From CAWULT01 sp963923455 (GTDB lineage Bacteria; Acidobacteriota; Vicinamibacteria; Vicinamibacterales; UBA2999): 52,989 nt of DNA. Of the stretch, positions 7,481 to 15,818 are shown piece after piece. The position numbers and the translations under genes are program-made. The stretch spans positions 1 through 52,989 of the forward strand of contig CAWULT010000020.1 in NCBI GenBank assembly GCA_963923455.1. The letters are read 5' to 3'. The notes under the pieces were generated by a model. That model was not told the DNA's origin and did not search any database. It saw nothing but the letters and a program-made list of their open reading frames with translations. The first letter of the stretch is position 1; each line of letters starts with the position of its first letter.

Positions 7481-7496
7481 GCGGCCGCGCGGCCGC
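7481..7496. terminator. Perfect 16-bp palindrome, possible terminator of the 7546-7752 gene
   Basis: gcggccgcgcggccgc is fully self-complementary (6-bp stem with a gcgc loop, or longer as a cruciform). It lies 50 bases downstream of the small gene's stop and upstream of the methyltransferase -10. There is no U-tract, so the function is uncertain. Confidence 0.3.
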
Positions 7497-7545
7497 CCGG
7501 GCAGTCGGGCGCGTCGCGGCCGGCTGCCGCCGGGCCGGGACGTGC

Positions 7546-7752
7546 TCAGGACGCCTTGGCGGTCAGGACAGTCGCGCTCGTCCGACGGCGTTCGGCGGCA
7601 ATCGTATGGTTGCGTCGGTGGGCGTGACTGTCGCAGGCGGTACCCTTCTCCTCGACGTAGGTCACCTCGCGACCGTTGGTCAAGTCGCGGTACTGGCCGA
7701 TGACACAGCCGCAGCCGAGCGTCTGAAATCCGAGGAGTCTTACCAGACTCAT
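7546..7752 (-). CDS. Small Cys/His-containing protein of unknown function
   Basis: 68 residues starting at the ATG at 7752, which has a strong GGAGG eight bases upstream and an extended -10 (TGCTACTTT) before that. The N-terminal third is hydrophobic and ends in cysteines (VRLLGFQTLGCGCVIGQYRD). A strand-like stretch (REVTYVEEKG) follows, then a Cys/His cluster (TACDSHAHRRNH). CxC plus C-x2-H-x-H could bind a metal such as zinc. The C-terminus is basic and Ser/Thr-rich. I do not recognise a named family. The frame is open upstream to 7929, but that part is of unlike composition and contains the promoter, so it is excluded. Confidence 0.7.
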   Translation of the reverse strand: MSLVRLLGFQTLGCGCVIGQYRDLTNGREVTYVEEKGTACDSHAHRRNHTIAAERRRTSATVLTAKAS

Positions 7753-7773
7753 CCCCGTACCCTCCGCCATATT

Positions 7774-7782
7774 AAAGTAGCA
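7774..7782 (-). promoter_or_regulatory. Extended -10 (TGC-TACTTT) for the small Cys/His protein gene
   Basis: Minus-strand TGCTACTTT lies about 21 bases before the ATG at 7752. The short leader would contain the GGAGG at 7761-7765. Confidence 0.45.
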
Positions 7783-7865
7783 AGGAGTGTGCCGATTTGT
7801 ATTTTCGATCACGAGATTGACCGGACCGTGTCGAACGCCCGCGAAATCCTCTTCTTGGTGTTCGT

Positions 7866-7906
7866 CGTGTCTCGAGATCGAGCGCGTGAACCCGTGGTGA
7901 GACACG
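7866..7906. repeat. Inverted repeat, 8-bp arms
   Basis: CGTGTCTC at 7866-7873 and GAGACACG at 7899-7906 are exact inverted copies, 25 bases apart. It lies downstream of the 8063-8608 gene and upstream of the small-gene promoter. It could be an operator or a weak terminator. Confidence 0.35.
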
Positions 7907-8062
7907 CCTACGGGGTGTAAGTACGTCACCGTGTTTGGATCGGGTTCAATCGCTTGGAGGCCGCGCAGCAGCGCGCGTGTCTGAGTTTCTGATGGGGAAG
8001 GCGACGTTTGTCTGACCGGCGCCAGAAGACTGTCGCGGTCGCAGCGAGGGACCGAGTCGAGG

Positions 8063-8608
8063 TTACGTTCCTGGCGCGGTGTCGCCGCTCACCTTGATCG
8101 CGAGGAAGCGGTCGCGGTCGACCCCACGCTGCCGTGCGGCCGCGAGGCGTGCCGACAGTACCCGAACGATGAATGCGAGGTGGAACGTCGCGATGACGCC
8201 GAACTCGAGGCGGTCCGGATCGGAGAGCACGGCTGGAATCAGGTTCAGCACCGTGCAGCAGCCGAACGCGACGCCGAAGAGCGGGTCGATCCCTCCGCCC
8301 GGCAGCGGCGGGCCGAACGCCATCGCCGTCGTCTCCCACTGCGGCGCGTCGGGCCCGCCCTCGTAGTAGACCTGAAGGTAGCGGCCGATGCGCTCGACGC
8401 CGACGTGAAGCGCATGGACGGCCTCGAAGCCGGCGGCCAGGACCGCCAGCGGCACCAGCGCCTCGATCGGCAGTTCCCCGTAGAGCAGCAGCAGCAGGGT
8501 CAGGGCGCCCCAGACCGACACCGCCGCGACGAACAGGGCCGCCCGTGCCGTGCCGCGCGCGCTGATGGTCTGCCGCAGGGCGACGTATTCGGCTTCTCGT
8601 AGATTCAC
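8063..8608 (-). CDS. Unassigned integral membrane protein
   Basis: 181 residues with four probable membrane segments: AALFVAAVSVWGALTLLLLLYG, then IEALVPLAVLAAGFEAVHAL, a third around FGVAFGCCTVLNLIPAVL, and a fourth at FGVIATFHLAFIVRVL. The loop between the second and third carries a Tyr/Glu/Gly/Pro-rich stretch (YLQVYYEGGPDAPQWE). No known motif is recognised. The GTG at 8608 has a TGAGG seven bases upstream; a GTG at 8620 is the alternative start. It is divergent from the carboxypeptidase gene at 8737. Confidence 0.72.
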   Translation of the reverse strand: MNLREAEYVALRQTISARGTARAALFVAAVSVWGALTLLLLLYGELPIEALVPLAVLAAGFEAVHALHVGVERIGRYLQVYYEGGPDAPQWETTAMAFGPPLPGGGIDPLFGVAFGCCTVLNLIPAVLSDPDRLEFGVIATFHLAFIVRVLSARLAAARQRGVDRDRFLAIKVSGDTAPGT

Positions 8609-8685
8609 GGAGGACCTCACAGTTCTCGTCGCGGACGGCTCGCGTGCGCTGGCGCGTGTTCGCCGGTCGCGTCTTACAGATTGTC

Positions 8686-8694
8686 TGCTAGAAT
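8686..8694 (+). promoter_or_regulatory. Extended -10 (TGC-TAGAAT) upstream of the carboxypeptidase gene
   Basis: TGCTAGAAT lies 42 bases before the ATG at 8737. The transcript would have a leader of about 35 bases ending in AAAGGG. Confidence 0.5.
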
Positions 8695-8736
8695 GCCGAT
8701 ACTCCGAAAGGCCGTGGATTCAAAGGGTTGCATTTG

Positions 8737-9783
8737 ATGAACGTCACGTCGGTCTCTTCCCTCCGTCTGTTCGGCGCCGTTGCCGTCGCGTTGGCGCTGA
8801 TCCTGCCCGTCGATGCGTCCGCCGCCCAGGGCGGCACGACGCCGCGGGCCTCCAGTGCCGCGAGGCCCATCCTCAAGAAGCAGACGCCGCGCGCCGGTCG
8901 GACGACGCCCACGCGCACGCGCCGGGTCGCGGCGGTGCGAGCCGCCCAGTTGCGTGAGGCCCGCGTGCCCCGCTACACGATCGACGAGGCGGGGGCCCTG
9001 GTGCCCGACGTCAGGGCGGAGGCGGCCATCATCTACAACCCGGCCAACGGAGAAGTGCTGTATCAGCACAACGCGCTCGACCAGCGGTCGATCGCCAGCA
9101 TCACCAAGGTGATGACCGCAGTCGTGTTCCTCGAGAACGACCCGGACCTGTCGGCGCGGTACACCATCGCGCCGAGCGACGTCCGAGCGGCATCGACGAC
9201 CTACCTCCGCCGTGGCTACGAGGTGAGTGCGGAGGACCTGCTCCACCTGCTGCTCATTGCGTCGGACAACGCGGCCGCGCGGGCGCTGGCGCGGGTGTCG
9301 CCGCTCGGCAGCGAGGGCTTCATCGCGCGAATGAACGCCAAGGCCGTCGAACTGGGGCTCGAGCACACGACTTACACCGATCCGTCGGGGCTGCTGTCGG
9401 ACAACGTATCGTCGGCCTACGACCTGGCCCGGCTCATCACCTACGTGTCGGGCGATGAGCGGATCGCCTCGATCATGCGCAAGCAGCGCCATGCGATTCA
9501 GGTGGGGCGGACGCAGATCAACATCCACTCCACCAATCAGCTCGTGATGGGCGGCGACGTCGACGTCCAGGCGGGCAAGACGGGCTTCATCCGCAAGGCG
9601 GGCTACTGCCTGGCGACGTTGCTGCGCCTGCCGCAGGGCGGGCCAGAGGTCGCCGTGGTCGTGCTGGGTGCCCGGTCCAACGCGGGCCGCTTCTGGGAGA
9701 CGCGGCACCTGTTCAACTGGCTGTCGGCCAAGGCCGAAGATCTGCTCGGTTCCACCGTCCAGGCGGCCACCGTCACCCGCTAG
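8737..9783 (+). CDS. D-alanyl-D-alanine carboxypeptidase (peptidase S11, low-molecular-mass PBP)
   Basis: 348 residues. A signal peptide (about 1-30, ending VDASAAQ) is followed by a basic low-complexity linker (31-70) and an S11 transpeptidase-like domain. The three penicillin-binding motifs are S121-I-T-K124, S176-D-N178 and K281-T-G283. It trims the terminal D-alanine of peptidoglycan stem peptides in the periplasm. The C-terminal domain common in DacA/PBP5 is short or absent, so it is closer to the DacF/PbpG-sized members. ATG 8737 was preferred over the in-frame TTG at 8728 because AAAGGG then sits nine bases upstream. Confidence 0.92.
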   Translation: MNVTSVSSLRLFGAVAVALALILPVDASAAQGGTTPRASSAARPILKKQTPRAGRTTPTRTRRVAAVRAAQLREARVPRYTIDEAGALVPDVRAEAAIIYNPANGEVLYQHNALDQRSIASITKVMTAVVFLENDPDLSARYTIAPSDVRAASTTYLRRGYEVSAEDLLHLLLIASDNAAARALARVSPLGSEGFIARMNAKAVELGLEHTTYTDPSGLLSDNVSSAYDLARLITYVSGDERIASIMRKQRHAIQVGRTQINIHSTNQLVMGGDVDVQAGKTGFIRKAGYCLATLLRLPQGGPEVAVVVLGARSNAGRFWETRHLFNWLSAKAEDLLGSTVQAATVTR

Positions 9784-9796
9784 CTCCCCGGCCAGG

Positions 9797-9818
9797 CCGG
9801 TGGCGGTTTCGCCGCCGG
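9797..9818. terminator. Terminator hairpin after the carboxypeptidase gene
   Basis: ccggtggcg / cgccgccgg form a 9-bp stem with one G-U pair and a GTTT loop, 14 bases after the stop at 9783. It lies between convergent genes and lacks a U-tract. Confidence 0.5.
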
Positions 9819-9835
9819 TCCGTTCGACCGCCGAC

Positions 9836-9851
9836 CCGGCCCTTCGGCCGG
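9836..9851. terminator. Second hairpin between convergent genes
   Basis: ccggcc / ggccgg, a 6-bp stem with a cttc loop, just before the fdhE stop at 9856. It may end transcription on the minus strand. Confidence 0.4.
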
Positions 9852-9855
9852 TACC

Positions 9856-10725
9856 TCAGCCTCCGGAATAGCCCCGTTGCATTGCCGCTGCGTCGAGCGG
9901 CAGCGTCGCGACGCCGTCGACGAGCGGCATGACGACGCGGGGACTGCGCCGCCCGTCGAACGCCTTCAGGTAGCGGAGGCAGACGTCGCAGGCATAGACC
10001 CGGTAGCGGCCGTCCGGGGTGGCGAACGACGTGATCCGCGACCGGTCGTGGTTGCCGCAGAAGGGGCAGGCCAACGGGTCGAATCGCCACTGCAGGGCGC
10101 AGCGCCCGCAGATCAGGTGACGCTCGGCCGCTGGCGTGATCACTGCCAGGTCCGCGTCGCCGCCGCAGAGCGGGCAATAGGCGTGCGACCACGCGCCGAG
10201 CGCAGCATGCGGCTGCAGTACCTCGGCACAGCGGGCGAGGAAGGGCCGCATCGCCAGGGCGAGGACCTGGTCGAGCATGCTGGTTTCCGTGGCGCGGGGT
10301 GGGCGGGAGGCGGCGTCCCGGTCCGCAGCGGCCCGATACCAGGCGGCGACCGCGCCGAGGAGCGCCTCGTCCCGCCCGAGAGTCTGGACCCGGCGATGGT
10401 CATCGTCGTCCAGGGCGCCGTGGCGCCTCAGGACGTCGGCCGTCTGCCGCACCATGAGCCGCAGGTCGGTCAGCTCCACCGGGATCGCCTCGAACCGGAG
10501 GACCGGCCGGCCGGCCGCCGCGTGCTGGGCCATCGTGTCCGGTCCGAGATCGACGGACGGCAGCGGAACCCGCGGCTGGATGCGGCGGTGCAGGTCGAGC
10601 AGCTCGAGGTGCAGGTCGACGGCGTCGGCGAGCTCTGGGTGCGCGGAGCGGATCGCTTTCAGCTCCTGCACGTCCCTGGGCTCGGCTCGGGTGGGTCGCC
10701 CAGGGCGCGCGGCAGGTTCGGACAC
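9856..10725 (-). CDS. fdhE: Formate dehydrogenase accessory protein FdhE family
   Basis: 289 residues. The C-terminal half has the rubredoxin-like metal-binding motifs of FdhE in order: YCPLCGG, ICGRC, ACPFCGN and ACDVC. HLICGRCALQW and the RYRVYACDVCLRYLK region are typical. FdhE proteins help mature respiratory formate dehydrogenase, but no formate dehydrogenase genes are in this window, so the client must be elsewhere. The GTG at 10725 is preferred: a TATGAT lies six bases before it, and the upstream open frame has no FdhE-like sequence. It is divergent from glgA. Confidence 0.85.
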   Translation of the reverse strand: MSEPAARPGRPTRAEPRDVQELKAIRSAHPELADAVDLHLELLDLHRRIQPRVPLPSVDLGPDTMAQHAAAGRPVLRFEAIPVELTDLRLMVRQTADVLRRHGALDDDDHRRVQTLGRDEALLGAVAAWYRAAADRDAASRPPRATETSMLDQVLALAMRPFLARCAEVLQPHAALGAWSHAYCPLCGGDADLAVITPAAERHLICGRCALQWRFDPLACPFCGNHDRSRITSFATPDGRYRVYACDVCLRYLKAFDGRRSPRVVMPLVDGVATLPLDAAAMQRGYSGG

Positions 10726-10731
10726 GCGCCG

Positions 10732-10737
10732 ATCATA
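10732..10737 (-). promoter_or_regulatory. TATGAT -10 box, leaderless start of fdhE
   Basis: TATGAT on the minus strand ends six bases before the GTG at 10725, with no Shine-Dalgarno sequence between. It fixes the start of fdhE if used. Confidence 0.45.
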
Positions 10738-10776
10738 CACAACGGCCGGGCTGGGGTGACTGCGCCACGGCGATGG

Positions 10777-10782
10777 TATGGT
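10777..10782 (+). promoter_or_regulatory. TATGGT hexamer before glgA
   Basis: TATGGT ends seven bases before the ATG at 10790. It fits the TAnnnT pattern of the other leaderless candidates but is a poorer -10 than TATAAT. It overlaps the alternative start at 10778. Confidence 0.3.
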
Positions 10783-10789
10783 GATGGCG

Positions 10790-12250
10790 ATGCGGATTCT
10801 GATGGTCGCCTCCGAGGCGATCCCGTTCGCCAAGACCGGAGGGCTCGCCGACGTGCTGGGGGCTCTGCCGCGGGCCCTGGCGAGGCTGGGCCACCACGTG
10901 GACGTGATGATGCCCCGTTACCGCGGCGTCACCCACGGCGAGCCCGTCGGCCGCGTCAGCGTCACGTTCGGCAGCCGCACACGGACGGCCGACCTCTTCG
11001 GCGTCACGCACGAGAACGTGCTGATGCTCTTCGTCGACCAGCCGGAGTTCTACGACCGGGACACTTTGTACGGGACGAGCGAAGGCGACTACGACGACAA
11101 CGCGGAGCGATTCGCATTCCTGGCGTTCGCCGCCGTCGATTGGATGGCGTCCACGCGGGCCCGCTACGACGTCGTGCACGCCCACGACTGGCAGGCAGGG
11201 CTCCTCCCGGCGTTACTGGCCGACCCGATCCGGGCCCGGGCGCTGGCACACCTGCCGGCCACGGCCTTCACCATCCACAACCTCGCGTACCAGGGCCTCT
11301 TCGAGGCCGACTGGCTGCCGAGGCTGGGGCTGAGCTGGGACCTGATGCGGGCCGACGGGATGGAGTTCTGGGGCCGGATCAGCTTCCTGAAGGCGGGCAT
11401 CGTCTACAGCGACCTGGTCACGACCGTCAGCCCCCGGTACGCCCAGGAAATCCAGACGACCGAGTTCGGATTCGGCTTCGACGGGTTGCTCCGCGAACGG
11501 TCGGCCGACCTCGTCGGGATCCTGAACGGGATCGATTACGATGAATGGGATCCCGCCCGCGACCCCGCCCTGCCCGAGCCGTTCACCGCGTCGGCGCTGG
11601 GGGGCAAGGCGTCCGCGAAACGCGCCGTGCTCGAGGCCTTCGGGTTGCCGGCCACCGAAGAGCGATTGCACCGGCCGCTCGTCGCGATGGTCTCGCGGCT
11701 GGTGGACCAGAAGGGGTTCGACCTGGTCGCGGGGGCGGCCGATGAATTGCCCGGACTGGAGGCCACGTTCGTCCTGCTGGGCACGGGGGAGGCGAAGCAC
11801 GAACGGCTGTGGCGTGAGTTGGCCGCACGGTTTCCGGACCGTGTGGCAGTACGGATCGGGTTCGACGAGCGCCTCGCGCATCTGATCGAAGGTGGAGCGG
11901 ACATCTTCCTGATGCCGTCCCGCTTCGAGCCGTGCGGGTTGAACCAGATGTACAGCCTGCGCTACGGCACGGTGCCGGTGGTGCGCGCGGTAGGCGGGTT
12001 GTTCGACACGGTCCGCAACTACGACCCGGTGACGGGGCAGGGGACCGGCTTCACGTTCGAGGAGTATTCGCCGGACGCGCTGCTGGGCACGCTGCGCTGG
12101 GCGCTGGCGGTCTTCGCCGACGCGGAGGCCTGGCGGCGGCTGCAACTCGCGGGCATGCGCCAGGACCATTCGTGGGGGGCGTCGGCGCGGCAATATCTGG
12201 CGGTGTACGAACGAGCCGTTCGTGCCCGCGCGACCAGGACGGCTGACTGA
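10790..12250 (+). CDS. glgA: Glycogen synthase (ADP-glucose-dependent, GT5)
   Basis: 486 residues. Adds glucose from ADP-glucose to the non-reducing end of alpha-1,4-glucan. The N-terminal Rossmann domain carries the ADP-glucose loop FAKTGGLADVLGALP (K15-TGG). HAHDWQAGLLPALL and TIHNLAYQGLF are GT5 signatures. The C-terminal domain has MVSRLVDQKGFDLV and the catalytic region MPSRFEPCGLNQMYSLRYGT. ATG 10790 gives the standard MRILMVASEA start; the ATGs at 10778 and 10784 are alternatives. trxA follows 49 bases downstream. Confidence 0.95.
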   Translation: MRILMVASEAIPFAKTGGLADVLGALPRALARLGHHVDVMMPRYRGVTHGEPVGRVSVTFGSRTRTADLFGVTHENVLMLFVDQPEFYDRDTLYGTSEGDYDDNAERFAFLAFAAVDWMASTRARYDVVHAHDWQAGLLPALLADPIRARALAHLPATAFTIHNLAYQGLFEADWLPRLGLSWDLMRADGMEFWGRISFLKAGIVYSDLVTTVSPRYAQEIQTTEFGFGFDGLLRERSADLVGILNGIDYDEWDPARDPALPEPFTASALGGKASAKRAVLEAFGLPATEERLHRPLVAMVSRLVDQKGFDLVAGAADELPGLEATFVLLGTGEAKHERLWRELAARFPDRVAVRIGFDERLAHLIEGGADIFLMPSRFEPCGLNQMYSLRYGTVPVVRAVGGLFDTVRNYDPVTGQGTGFTFEEYSPDALLGTLRWALAVFADAEAWRRLQLAGMRQDHSWGASARQYLAVYERAVRARATRTAD

Positions 12251-12299
12251 TGCGGACGGGCCACAGGGGCCCGCAAGCGACCGAGGGGGAGACGGCACG

Positions 12300-12622
12300 A
12301 TGGCTTCTGACAAAGTGAAGACGTTCACCGACAGCAACTTCGACCAGGAAACCAAGCAGGGCGTGGTCCTGGTCGACTTCTGGGCCGAGTGGTGCGGTCC
12401 CTGCCGGCGTCTGGCGCCGACGGTCGACGCCCTGGCGACCGACTACGAAGGCCGCGCGACGGTGGCCAAGATGAACGTCGACGAGAACCCGAACGTGCCC
12501 GGCCGGTTCGCCATCCGCGGCATTCCGACGCTGCTGCTCTTCAAGGATGGCCAACTGGCCGAGACCATGGTGGGCCTGCAGTCGAAAGAGGACATCGCCG
12601 CGAAGATCGAAAGGCACCTCTG

Positions 12623-12623
<1 letters not shown>
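12300..12623 (+). CDS. trxA: Thioredoxin
   Basis: 107-residue cytoplasmic disulfide reductase. The redox motif W-C32-G-P-C35 follows VLVDFWAE, and the cis-proline lies in IRGIPTLLLFKDG. The length is that of a classical Trx-1. The ATG at 12300 has GAGGGGGAG a short way upstream. The stop overlaps the start of trxB by one base (TGATG), so oxidised thioredoxin and its reductase are made together. Confidence 0.96.
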
Positions 12624-13585
<962 letters not shown>

Positions 13586-13631
13586 GTCCACGCGGGCGCC
13601 CCGCGTCAGGGCTTCGCGCCCTGACGCCGGG

Positions 13632-14108
13632 ATGCGCTTCCTGCTCGACACCGGCTACCACCGCCCCTCGTGGCACGGACCCAACCTGCGGGGCGCGGTG
13701 AGGGGCGTGTCGCTGCAGGACGCCGCCTGGCGTCCGGGGCCGGGCCGGCACAACATCTGGGAACTCGTCGTGCATGCCGCGTACTGGAAGTACGTCGCGT
13801 GGCGCCGCCTCACCGGAGCGGCGCGTGGGTCGTTTCCGCTGGCCGGGTCCAATTTCTGGACCCGGCCGCCCGTGGCGGCGACCCGGCGGGCCTGGCTGGC
13901 CGATCTCGCGCTGCTCGACGACATGCACCGTCGTCTGCAGGCGGTGGTCGACGACATCGACCCCCGCCGCCTCGACCTCCCGGCGCCTCGCGGCCGCAGC
14001 ACGCGCCGGGCGCTCATCGCCGGCGTGGCGGCCCACGACGTCTACCACGCGGGCCAGATCCGCCTGTTGCGGCGCCTCGCGGCCGACGCGCGCGCATCGG
14101 GGGGCTGA
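13632..14108 (+). CDS. DinB-fold protein (putative metal-dependent thiol transferase)
   Basis: 158 residues with the DinB/YfiT four-helix pattern. The three metal-binding histidines appear to be H48 (ELVVHAAYW) and H135/H139 (AAHDVYHAGQ). Many members of this superfamily are divalent-metal enzymes that transfer low-molecular-weight thiols. It lies 46 bases after trxB and is followed by a VanZ-like gene and a second DinB-fold gene, so a role in thiol chemistry or detoxification beside thioredoxin is plausible but inferred. The ATG at 13632 begins the domain; no clear ribosome binding site was seen. Confidence 0.8.
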   Translation: MRFLLDTGYHRPSWHGPNLRGAVRGVSLQDAAWRPGPGRHNIWELVVHAAYWKYVAWRRLTGAARGSFPLAGSNFWTRPPVAATRRAWLADLALLDDMHRRLQAVVDDIDPRRLDLPAPRGRSTRRALIAGVAAHDVYHAGQIRLLRRLAADARASGG

Positions 14109-14113
14109 GGCGG

Positions 14114-15250
14114 ATGGCGGGGAGCTGGTCGCGGCCTGCCGTGCCGGCCCTGGCTGCGTCGGCCGTGGTCGTGCTGGGGTCACCCTTCGTCGGTGAACTG
14201 CGCGCGGGGCTCCTGGAGGCGTTTCCGCGACAGTACCAGTCGATCATGCAGGGGGCCGTCGCCGCCGGTGGCGCCGTGCTCGTGGCCATGGGACTGCTGG
14301 CGATCCGCGATCGGCGGCCGGTCCGTTACGTCGCCCTCGCGGCGGCGGTGGCCTTCGCCGTCGGATGCGAGGCGGCGCTTCGGACGGGCGACGCCAACGT
14401 CGACGCCGTCGAGGCCTTCCACTTCGTCGAATACGCCGCGTTGACCTGGCTGTTCTTCCGCGTCTGGCGCCACCGGGCCGATCCGTCGGCCCTCCTCCTG
14501 CCAGGGCTCGCCGCGCTCGCCGTCGGCACCGTCGACGAATGGTTTCAGTGGTTCATTCCGCTGCGGGCCGGCGAGGCGCGCGACGTCCTGATGGATGGCC
14601 TGTCGGTCCTGTGCGGCCTGCTGCTGAGCCTGGCGCTCGATCCGCCCGCCCGGTTCGTCGCGCGCGGTCGGCCCGGCTCGTGGTGGCGCGTCGGTACCGG
14701 CGCAGCGCTGCTGGTGCTGCTCCTGACGGCGTTCCTCGTCGACGTGCACGTGGGCCACGTCGTGCGGGATCCGGCCGCCGGGACGTTCCCCTCGCGCTTC
14801 ACAGCCGGTGACCTGCGGGATGCGGCACGCGACAGGGCCGCGACCTGGGGGACGTCGCCTCCCGTGACGGTGCGGCGCGTCTCGCGGGAGGACCAGTATC
14901 TCAGCGAGGGCCTCTTCCATGTCCGACGCCGCAACGACGCCGCCGAGCACGGTGATCTCGGCGCGGCGTGGCAGGAGAACCTGATCCTCGAGACGTATTT
15001 CGCGCCGGTCCTCGATCATCCGTCGTACGCGAGCCCCCGCGGCGCCCGCTGGACTCCCGCGCAGCGCGCCGATGTGCAGGCCCGCGCGACGCCCATCCCG
15101 GGATTCGTCAGCACGGCCAATCCGTATCCGATCTACGACTGGCCTCCGTCGGGGCCGATGGCGGTCGGTGTGGCACTGGCGGTCGCGTGCCTCGGCGCTG
15201 CGGCGGCCGCGGAGCGAGGCAGCCGGCGCGTGGAGGACGCACATGGCTGA
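14114..15250 (+). CDS. VanZ-like family membrane protein with a C-terminal periplasmic-type domain
   Basis: 378 residues. Residues 1-180 hold five or so membrane segments with the VanZ-like signature: EAFHFVEYAALTWLFFR, then DEWFQWFIPLRAGEARDVLMDGLS. A further segment (about 195-215) leads into a soluble region of 110-120 residues that lacks a recognisable motif. A last hydrophobic helix (MAVGVALAVACLGAAAAA) precedes a basic tail. VanZ-like proteins are loosely tied to glycopeptide resistance and envelope functions; the biochemical role is unknown. It starts five bases after the DinB-fold gene and its end overlaps the next gene by eight bases. Confidence 0.82.
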   Translation: MAGSWSRPAVPALAASAVVVLGSPFVGELRAGLLEAFPRQYQSIMQGAVAAGGAVLVAMGLLAIRDRRPVRYVALAAAVAFAVGCEAALRTGDANVDAVEAFHFVEYAALTWLFFRVWRHRADPSALLLPGLAALAVGTVDEWFQWFIPLRAGEARDVLMDGLSVLCGLLLSLALDPPARFVARGRPGSWWRVGTGAALLVLLLTAFLVDVHVGHVVRDPAAGTFPSRFTAGDLRDAARDRAATWGTSPPVTVRRVSREDQYLSEGLFHVRRRNDAAEHGDLGAAWQENLILETYFAPVLDHPSYASPRGARWTPAQRADVQARATPIPGFVSTANPYPIYDWPPSGPMAVGVALAVACLGAAAAAERGSRRVEDAHG

Positions 15251-15818
15251 AGTGGTACGCGCGATCGAGGAGGAGTTCCGGCGCTACAAGGCGCTCGGCG
15301 AATCCGCGATGTCCCAGCTGCCCGAGCACGAGCTGTCCCAGGAAGGCCCGGGCGGGGGCAACTCGATCGCGACGCTGGTCTGGCACGTCGCCGGCAATCT
15401 CGAGTCGCGGTTCACCGAGTTCCTGACGAGCGACGGCGAGAAGCCGTGGCGCAACCGCGACGACGAGTTCCTGCCCCGCGCGGTCGGCCGGGCCGACCTG
15501 CTCGCGCGGTGGGCGACGGGTTGGGCCGCGCTGCACGGCAGCCTGGCGCCCCTCTCCGACGCGGATCTCACCAGGGTGGTCGTGATTCGGGGACAGGGGC
15601 TGACGGTCGCGGAGGCGCTCGCGCGGTCGCTGGCACACACCGTCTACCACGTCGGGCAGATCGTCTTTCTGTCGAAGCTGTGGCGGGGCACCGAGTGGCA
15701 GAACCTCAGCATCCCGCCAGGTGGTTCCCGCGAGTACAACGCCGCGCCGTCGAAGGAGCGCCCGGCCGAGCATGTCTCGTCGCTGACGGGGCCGTGGCAG
15801 CCGCCGGAGGACCGTTAG
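15243..15818 (+). CDS. DUF1572-type DinB-superfamily protein
   Basis: 191 residues. The fold pattern matches the DUF1572 branch of the DinB superfamily: an N-terminal helix (EEEFRRYKALGESAMSQLPE), NSIATLVWHVAGNLESRF with H48, the FLPRAVGRADLLARWATGW helix, and SLAHTVYHVGQIVFLSK with H132 and H136, giving the three-histidine metal site. Substrate is unknown. It overlaps the VanZ-like gene by eight bases and ends overlapping the convergent mnmA stop. It is the second DinB-fold protein within 2.2 kb. Confidence 0.85.
   Translation: MAEVVRAIEEEFRRYKALGESAMSQLPEHELSQEGPGGGNSIATLVWHVAGNLESRFTEFLTSDGEKPWRNRDDEFLPRAVGRADLLARWATGWAALHGSLAPLSDADLTRVVVIRGQGLTVAEALARSLAHTVYHVGQIVFLSKLWRGTEWQNLSIPPGGSREYNAAPSKERPAEHVSSLTGPWQPPEDR

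Larger units (their letters stand above)
7753..8062. other. Non-coding stretch of lower GC content
   Basis: About 310 bases without a supportable gene and visibly richer in A/T than the flanks. It holds the promoter and ribosome binding site of the small gene at its left edge and an inverted repeat at 7866-7906. Short open frames cross it, but none has a ribosome binding site or a protein-like composition. It may be a gene remnant. Confidence 0.5.

Noticed and set aside
7753..7929. N-terminal extension of the small Cys/His protein to an upstream start
   Set aside because: The extension contains the GGAGG and the extended -10 element used by the ATG at 7752 and has unlike composition.
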